Shown here: positions 6,062-10,199 of the stretch, piece after piece
Position numbering within the stretch: position 1 is the stretch's first letter
How the letters are laid out: the number at the start of each line of letters is the position of its first letter
Assembly (NCBI GenBank): GCA_002392545.1
Contig: DGHF01000067.1
Coordinates: forward strand, 1-10,199
DNA length: 10,199 bases
Origin: Ruminococcus sp. UBA3855
Lineage (GTDB): Bacteria; Bacillota; Clostridia; Oscillospirales; Ruminococcaceae
Direction of reading: 5' to 3'
Made by a program: the position numbers and the translations under genes
Notes under the pieces: model-generated
Told to the model about the DNA's origin: nothing
The model's input: the letters and a program-made list of their open reading frames with translations, nothing else
Database searches by the model: none

Positions 6062-6164
6062 GGGGATGAAAGGGACGATAATCTTCTTATTATACCCTTT
6101 AAAATAAAAAATAAAAAATATATATATTTATATGAAATACGGAATTAAAGTCACTATCATCCCC
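6062..6164 (+). promoter_or_regulatory. Tandem structured leader element, copy B, next to the ribosome binding site
   Basis: Bases 6062-6076 (GGGGATGAAAGGGAC) face 6150-6164 (GTCACTATCATCCCC): 8 pairs, one mismatch, 2 pairs, one mismatch, 3 pairs, enclosing 73 bases. The interior holds CCCTTT (6095-6100), an A-rich tract and TTATATGAAATACGGAATTA (6128-6147), 19 of 20 identical to copy A and again two bases before the 3' arm. AAAGGG (6069-6074) can alternatively pair with CCCTTT (6095-6100), which would compete with the basal helix, so two states are conceivable. The 3' arm ends 6 bases before the AAAGGAAG ribosome site at 6171-6178, suggesting control of translation. Confidence 0.48.
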
Positions 6165-6187
6165 CACAAGAAAGGAAGTTATTGATT

Positions 6188-7357
6188 ATGCCGTCATTAT
6201 CTGAAAGAACAAAAGGCTTTACAGATTCCGTCATTCGCAGAATGACCCGAATTTCCGCACAATATGGAGCAGTCAATTTATCACAGGGTTTCCCTGATTT
6301 TGACCCGCCTAAGCCTATCCTTGACAGGCTGGCAGAGGTTACAAAAGAGGATTTCCACCAGTATTCTATCACATGGGGCGCACAGAATTTTCGTGAAGCT
6401 CTTGCAAAGAAACATGAGCATTTTTCAGGGCAGAAAGTTGACCCGAATTCTGAAATTGTTGTCACCTGCGGAAGCACAGAAGCAATGATGGCATCTATGC
6501 TGAGCGTGACCAATGCAGGGGATAAAGTCATTGTATTTTCTCCGTTTTATGAGAATTACGGAGCTGATACCATTTTGTCAAATGCCGAACCCATCTATGT
6601 ACCATTGAATCCGCCGGAATTCAATTTTGACCCTGATGTCTTGGAAAATGCGTTTAAACAGCATCCGAAAGCCCTGATTTTGTGCAACCCCTCCAACCCC
6701 TGCGGAAAAGTTTTCACAAGAGAAGAACTGCAAATCATTGCTGACCTTGCTATCAAGTATGATACATTCGTTATCACCGACGAAGTATATGAACATATCC
6801 TCTATGCCCCCCACAAGCATACCCACATTTCCACTTTGCCGAACATGAAGGAAAGAACGATTGTTTGCAGTTCCTTGTCGAAAACGTATAGTATCACTGG
6901 CTGGAGATTAGGCTATGTCATTTCCTCCCCTGAAATAATTGACACCGTCAAAAAAGTGCATGATTTCCTGACAGTCGGCGCAGCCGCACCTTTACAGGAA
7001 GCCGCCGTTGTGGGGCTGAATTTCGGTGATGACTATTATCAGGCATTACAGGCGAAATACACCCATATGAGACAAATGTTTCTGGATGGTCTGAATGACA
7101 TTGGTTTACCTTACAATGTACCGCAGGGGGCATATTTCATCATGGTAGACATTTCAGAATTTGGTTATGAAAGTGACCTTGAATTCTGTGAAGACCTTGC
7201 GAGACTTGTCGGAGTTGGTGCAGTTCCGGGGTCGAGTTTCTTCCGTGAGCCGGAAAACCGTTATATTCGTTTCCATTTTGCAAAGCGTGACGAAACACTG
7301 AATGAAGCCTTAAACCGCCTTGCTGACATCAAAAAGAAAATGCCCTACAAAAAATAA
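6188..7357 (+). CDS. Class I PLP-dependent aminotransferase
   Basis: A 389-residue cytosolic fold-type I enzyme that moves an amino group between an amino acid and a 2-oxoacid. PLP-site residues are all visible: CGSTEA (94-99), NPSNPCG with Asn167, DEVYE with Asp198 and Tyr201, Schiff-base Lys232 in SSLSKTYSITGWRLGY, Arg240 in the same box, and substrate-carboxylate Arg361 in YIRFHF. The N-terminal LSQGFPDFDPP (31-41) points to the kynurenine/glutamine/methionine-aminotransferase and cysteine-S-conjugate-lyase branch; the substrate is not settled. I chose the ATG at 6188 (AAAGGAAG 6171-6178); a TTG at 6182 in frame is an alternative start. It is co-transcribed with the amidohydrolase 12 bases downstream and preceded by the tandem leader elements. 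Confidence 0.92.
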   Translation: MPSLSERTKGFTDSVIRRMTRISAQYGAVNLSQGFPDFDPPKPILDRLAEVTKEDFHQYSITWGAQNFREALAKKHEHFSGQKVDPNSEIVVTCGSTEAMMASMLSVTNAGDKVIVFSPFYENYGADTILSNAEPIYVPLNPPEFNFDPDVLENAFKQHPKALILCNPSNPCGKVFTREELQIIADLAIKYDTFVITDEVYEHILYAPHKHTHISTLPNMKERTIVCSSLSKTYSITGWRLGYVISSPEIIDTVKKVHDFLTVGAAAPLQEAAVVGLNFGDDYYQALQAKYTHMRQMFLDGLNDIGLPYNVPQGAYFIMVDISEFGYESDLEFCEDLARLVGVGAVPGSSFFREPENRYIRFHFAKRDETLNEALNRLADIKKKMPYKK

Positions 7358-7369
7358 AGGAGTATCCCC

Positions 7370-8206
7370 ATGAGTGAAATTTTCCCTGTCATTGATGCAC
7401 ACTGTCATGTGTTCCCTGATAAAATCGCTGATAAGTCCAGAGATTCCGTCCGTGATTTCTACGAATTGCCGATGTATACCAGCGGAACAGCTGAACACCT
7501 GAAAAATGAACGAAACAAAATCATTGACGTTGACGGCAGGAAATTTCAGATTGTCAAGCAGTTGATTTGTTCGCCGGCAGTCGTACCGCATCAGACGGAA
7601 AGCATCAATCATTTTATTTCGGGATTAGTGCAGGCAGATTCTGCATTTGTGGGGTTCGGGACATTGCACCCCGAAAATGAAAATTTCGCTGAAATATTGG
7701 CAGGTTTCCGAGATATGCATTTATATGGCTTGAAAGTGCATTCAGATTTCCAGCAGTTCAACATTGATGAGCCGAAAATGTACCCTGTCTATCAGGAATG
7801 CAAACGGCTGAAAATGCCGATTCTCTACCACATGGGAGATAAGAAGCTGGATTTTTCTCATCCCCGAAGATTGGCGAAAGTTTTACAGGATATTCCCAAT
7901 TTGATTGCAGTCGCTGCGCATATGGGCGGATATTCTCACTGGAAAGAGGCTCTGGAAGTATTGCAACCCTCTGAACGGCTGTATTTCGACATTTCCAGCA
8001 CGTTGCAATTTATTGACGGCGGTTTGCTGAAACAGTTCATGAACCATTTCGGAACGGAACACTTTTTCTTTGGCAGTGATTTTCCGATGTGGAATCCGGA
8101 AACGGAGTTAAAGACTTTATTGAGTTTCGGCTTTTCAGAGAAGGAACTCCATGCGCTTCTTTATGACAATTATCAAAAATTCCTGCATGAAATCGGAGCG
8201 GAGTAA
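7370..8206 (+). CDS. Amidohydrolase-family (amidohydrolase 2) metal-dependent hydrolase
   Basis: A 278-residue TIM-barrel protein of the amidohydrolase superfamily, which uses one or two metals to activate water or to decarboxylate aromatic acids. The metal-site pattern is seen in order: HCH at 11-13 in IDAHCH, LHP at 99-101, KVH at 122-124, YHMGD at 153-157, AHMGG at 183-187 and the GSDFP box with Asp237. This matches the ACMSD/o-pyrocatechuate-decarboxylase-like group more than dihydroorotases or ureases, but no substrate can be named. AAAGGAG (7356-7362) overlaps the aminotransferase stop, 7 bases before the ATG, so the two genes are one operon and may act on the same compound. It ends at a strong terminator. 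Confidence 0.88.
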   Translation: MSEIFPVIDAHCHVFPDKIADKSRDSVRDFYELPMYTSGTAEHLKNERNKIIDVDGRKFQIVKQLICSPAVVPHQTESINHFISGLVQADSAFVGFGTLHPENENFAEILAGFRDMHLYGLKVHSDFQQFNIDEPKMYPVYQECKRLKMPILYHMGDKKLDFSHPRRLAKVLQDIPNLIAVAAHMGGYSHWKEALEVLQPSERLYFDISSTLQFIDGGLLKQFMNHFGTEHFFFGSDFPMWNPETELKTLLSFGFSEKELHALLYDNYQKFLHEIGAE

Positions 8207-8214
8207 TTTTCTTT

Positions 8215-8249
8215 CAGACAGAGTCACTTGAAATGACTCTGTTTGTTTT
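8215..8249 (+). terminator. Intrinsic terminator after the aminotransferase/amidohydrolase operon
   Basis: CAGACAGAGTCA (8215-8226) pairs with TGACTCTGTTTG (8234-8245) in a 12-bp stem (one G-U) with a 7-base loop, followed by TTTTATA. It lies 8 bases after the amidohydrolase stop. Confidence 0.9.
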
Positions 8250-8499
8250 ATAAAAAAGTTAGCCAGTGCAACAATAAATTCTTTCATTTTCCGGAAGTGC
8301 AGAGAATATTTTTTCAAAAAATTGTAATTTTCGTCATTTCAGACAAATTTCGGTAGAGAAAAACAGCATATTGCACATATTTACAAAATTTCAGGATGCA
8401 TTAAAAATCCCTTGAAATAGGGATTATTTAATTTTGAATTAAAAAGAAGAAATCAATAAAAATCAAAAAAATTTTTCTTGTTTTTGTACATCTCGTATA
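8250..8499. other. AT-rich intergenic region
   Basis: No gene is supported here: frames are short, A/T-rich and lack ribosome sites. The only clear structure is a 7-bp hairpin, AATCCCT/AGGGATT (8406-8412 with 8419-8425, 6-base loop), followed by ATTTAATTTT; it may be a secondary terminator. Its loop region contains TGAAATAGGGA, 11 bases shared with the conserved block of leader copy A, probably by chance. T-rich and A-rich runs sit just upstream of the next promoter and could act as an UP element. Confidence 0.5.
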
Positions 8500-8528
8500 T
8501 TGACAATTTGGGCGCAAAATGTTATAAT
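8500..8528 (+). promoter_or_regulatory. Promoter of the secreted repeat-protein gene
   Basis: TTGACA (8500-8505) and TATAAT (8523-8528), both consensus, with a 17-base spacer. The A/T-rich stretch upstream (8455-8490) would favour strong activity. The transcription start should be near 8535, for a 5' UTR of about 64 bases. Confidence 0.9.
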
Positions 8529-8542
8529 AAGCTGTAAGGGTG

Positions 8543-8558
8543 TAGTGGCTTTCCACTA
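8543..8558 (+). other. 5' UTR hairpin
   Basis: TAGTGG and CCACTA form a perfect 6-bp stem with a CTTT loop, about 8 bases from the predicted transcription start. Such 5'-proximal hairpins often protect mRNA from decay; no ligand-binding features are seen. Confidence 0.45.
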
Positions 8559-8598
8559 ATCATCTAGTATCTCAAGAGAGAGGAGAGTTTTCTTTATT

Positions 8599-10199
8599 AT
8601 GAAGAATCAGAAAAACAGCAAAAAAGTTGCTGCGGGTGTTCTGGCGGCTCAAATCGTTTTGCAGGCTGCTGCCATGAATATTCCTGCATTTGCCGATGAT
8701 GTTCAGACTGATGCACAGGAAAATGCAGAGAGTACCAATGCAGATTCTGTGGCTGTTGCGTCAGCAGATGATACATTAACCATTGCAAACGGTACAGCTG
8801 TACCGGAAAAATTGGTGGAGGGCAAATTCGTTGTCGTAAAGGGTACAGTTTCTTCGGCTGTTTCCAACATTACCAAAATTACTGTTGGTGTTTATGACAA
8901 GGATGGCAATTGTGTTGCAAGCGGTTCAGTAGATGTCAAGGAAAAGACCTTTGATTTGTCCAAGCTGGATGACAAAATTTCCTTTAATAAGCTCACAACA
9001 GGCGATTATTATTACAAGGTAATTGTCAGCAACGCTTCCAACAGTGATTATGTTCTGGTAAACCAGAGCTTCACAGTCACCAAGACCGGAGAAAACCAGA
9101 CTTCCACATTGCCGATTCCAGCCGTTTCAGAGGATAAAATCACTATTTCCGGTAACAATACCGTACCGGATACCATGAAGAAGGGGAGTTCTTTCTCCAT
9201 TCAGGGAACTGTTACTTCTGAACAGTCAGACCTCGTTTATCTGACTGCTGGTGTTTATGATTCCAATGGTAATTTCGTTACCGGCAGAACCATTGCTCCC
9301 AAGGCAAAGACTTACGACATTCGCAAGCTGGACAGCTATATTTCTTTCAACAAGCTGAATGAAGGAAAATATATTTATGCTGTTATCGCTACCAATGCAG
9401 AAAATCAGAATGTCGCACTGGTCAACAAGCAGTTCACAGTCACAGCAGACGGAAACGCTGCTCCTACTGTCAGCGACAACATGACCGTTACCAACGGCAC
9501 TGAAATTCCCGATAACATTGCAAAGGGCAAGTATCTCAGCATCAAGGGAACTATCACTTCCGAAAATTCCAATATTACTTCTTTGACAGTCGGTGTTTAT
9601 GATGCCAATAACAAGTTTGTAACCGGAAAGACGGTTAATCCGGACGCAAAGACTTATAATCTCGCAAATCTTGACAATTATGTGTCTTTCAATGCCCTTG
9701 CAGAGGGTACTTATACTTATGCAGTTATTGCTTCTAATGGTGCAAACAGTAATGTGACTGTTGTAAGCAAAAAGTTTACAGTTGGCAGTCAGACTTCCGT
9801 ACTGGATGAGCTGAAAATTTCCAATGGTACAACTGTACCGCAGAAGCTGGAAAAGGGCAAGACTGTTTCCGTCAAGGGAACTGTCACTTCTACTATTTCC
9901 AATATCACTTCTCTGACAGTCGGAATTTATGAAAACAGACAGGGCGGTAGGATTATTACCGAGAAAACTGTTATACCAAATGCCAAGACATACGACCTCA
10001 GCATGCTTGACAATGACATTGCTTTCAACAAGCTGACTGACGGCACTTATGCTTATGTGGTAATCGCTACCAATGCCAACAACGGCAATTATACTCTCAC
10101 CAGCCAGACTTTCACAGTCGGCGATGGTGGAAATCAAACCACAGCACAAAATTGTAAGATTTCCAATGGCACGAAGATTCCAGCCAACCTTGCAGTTGG
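8599..10199 (+). CDS. Secreted protein of tandem ~110-residue beta-rich repeats (partial, C-terminus outside window)
   Basis: The frame stays open from the ATG at 8599 to the window end (533 codons seen). AGGAG at 8581-8585 lies 13 bases upstream, rather far but the only candidate. Residues 1-32 are a signal peptide: a Lys-rich start, a hydrophobic Ala/Val core and a probable cut after AFA. Residues 33-58 are an acidic, Ala/Ser/Asn-rich linker. Then come repeats at about 60-160, 180-281, 296-395 and 405-507, and the beginning of a fifth at about 518. Each has the plan NGT-x-VP, VKGTV(T/S)S, ITSLTVGVYD, KTYDL--LD--ISFNKL, GTY-Y-VIATNA, LV---FTV, alternating strands that suggest an Ig-like sandwich. 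I recall such repeats in surface proteins and peptidoglycan hydrolases of Ruminococcus-type bacteria. Any catalytic or anchoring domain would lie beyond the window, so the function is unknown. Confidence 0.88.
   Translation, partial: MKNQKNSKKVAAGVLAAQIVLQAAAMNIPAFADDVQTDAQENAESTNADSVAVASADDTLTIANGTAVPEKLVEGKFVVVKGTVSSAVSNITKITVGVYDKDGNCVASGSVDVKEKTFDLSKLDDKISFNKLTTGDYYYKVIVSNASNSDYVLVNQSFTVTKTGENQTSTLPIPAVSEDKITISGNNTVPDTMKKGSSFSIQGTVTSEQSDLVYLTAGVYDSNGNFVTGRTIAPKAKTYDIRKLDSYISFNKLNEGKYIYAVIATNAENQNVALVNKQFTVTADGNAAPTVSDNMTVTNGTEIPDNIAKGKYLSIKGTITSENSNITSLTVGVYDANNKFVTGKTVNPDAKTYNLANLDNYVSFNALAEGTYTYAVIASNGANSNVTVVSKKFTVGSQTSVLDELKISNGTTVPQKLEKGKTVSVKGTVTSTISNITSLTVGIYENRQGGRIITEKTVIPNAKTYDLSMLDNDIAFNKLTDGTYAYVVIATNANNGNYTLTSQTFTVGDGGNQTTAQNCKISNGTKIPANLAV
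8776..10199 (+). repeat. Coding tandem repeats in the secreted protein
   Basis: Four full repeats (about 8776-9078, 9139-9441, 9484-9783, 9811-10119) and the start of a fifth (from about 10153). Spacing between equivalent NGT/NNT motifs is 121, 114, 110 and 114 codons. The repeats are clearly diverged at the protein level but keep short identical DNA pieces such as TTCACAGTCAC. Linkers between them vary in length and are rich in Thr, Asn, Gln and Gly. Confidence 0.9.

Larger units (their letters stand above)
5867..6187 (+). other. 321-base intergenic leader between porB and the aminotransferase
   Basis: No convincing gene. The region is strongly A/T-rich and is filled mostly by two related structured elements (5933-6037 and 6062-6164). 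A weak promoter candidate, TTGACA (5917-5922) with TATGAC (5941-5946) 18 bases on, overlaps the 5' arm of the first element. A bare TATAAT occurs at 5991-5996 without a good -35. A short frame running from porB to 6021 is only read-through in another frame. Confidence 0.7.

Noticed and set aside
6100..6187. T-box or SAM riboswitch in the aminotransferase leader
   Set aside because: The T-box sequence AGGGTGGNACCGCG and the SAM core are absent, and there is no antiterminator/terminator pair with a T-tract before the start codon.
9226..10149. 307-codon minus-strand frame inside the repeat-protein gene
   Set aside because: It lies entirely opposite a well-supported secreted repeat protein, has no ribosome site, and its own repetitiveness is a shadow of the coding repeats.

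Overview
The window looks like chromosomal DNA of an anaerobic Bacillota/Clostridia bacterium. The evidence is textbook TTGACA-17-TATAAT promoters, GGAGG-type ribosome binding sites, a four-subunit ferredoxin-linked pyruvate oxidoreductase, an Rrf2/IscR-type regulator and a Gram-positive secreted repeat protein. The repeat protein and the coiled-coil/signal-peptidase pair recall gut Ruminococcus-type genomes; that placement is inference from recall, not from a search. No phage, transposase, integrase or CRISPR array is visible.

Left part (1-1747): the tail of an unrecognised gene is followed by a class II glutamine amidotransferase (+). Convergent to it, with no base between the two stop codons, is a minus-strand pair: a small coiled-coil protein and a type I signal peptidase. 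The pair starts 31 bases after the terminator of a tRNA operon and has no promoter of its own that I can see.

tRNA block (1779-2233, minus strand): a near-perfect tandem duplication of a tRNA-Thr(UGU)/tRNA-Tyr(GUA) pair, with a consensus promoter on one side and an intrinsic terminator on the other.

Middle (2310-5866): an Rrf2 regulator with three cysteines is divergent from porCDAB (gamma, delta, alpha, beta; all genes overlapping by 1-4 bases). Both have consensus promoters in the shared intergenic region. The por promoter is bracketed by a direct repeat that could be an operator.

Leader and second operon (5867-8249): 321 bases separate porB from an aminotransferase/amidohydrolase pair. 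This gap is the most unusual part of the window. It holds two tandem, related elements of about 100 nt. Each is closed by a 15-position helix whose sequence differs between the copies while the pairing is kept. Each carries the same 20-nt block (one mismatch) two bases before the 3' arm, and the second ends six bases before the ribosome binding site. This suggests a tandem structured RNA leader that I do not recognise. The operon ends in a strong terminator.

Right end (8500-10199): a consensus promoter, a short 5' UTR hairpin and the start of a large secreted protein of tandem ~110-residue beta-rich repeats, cut by the window edge.
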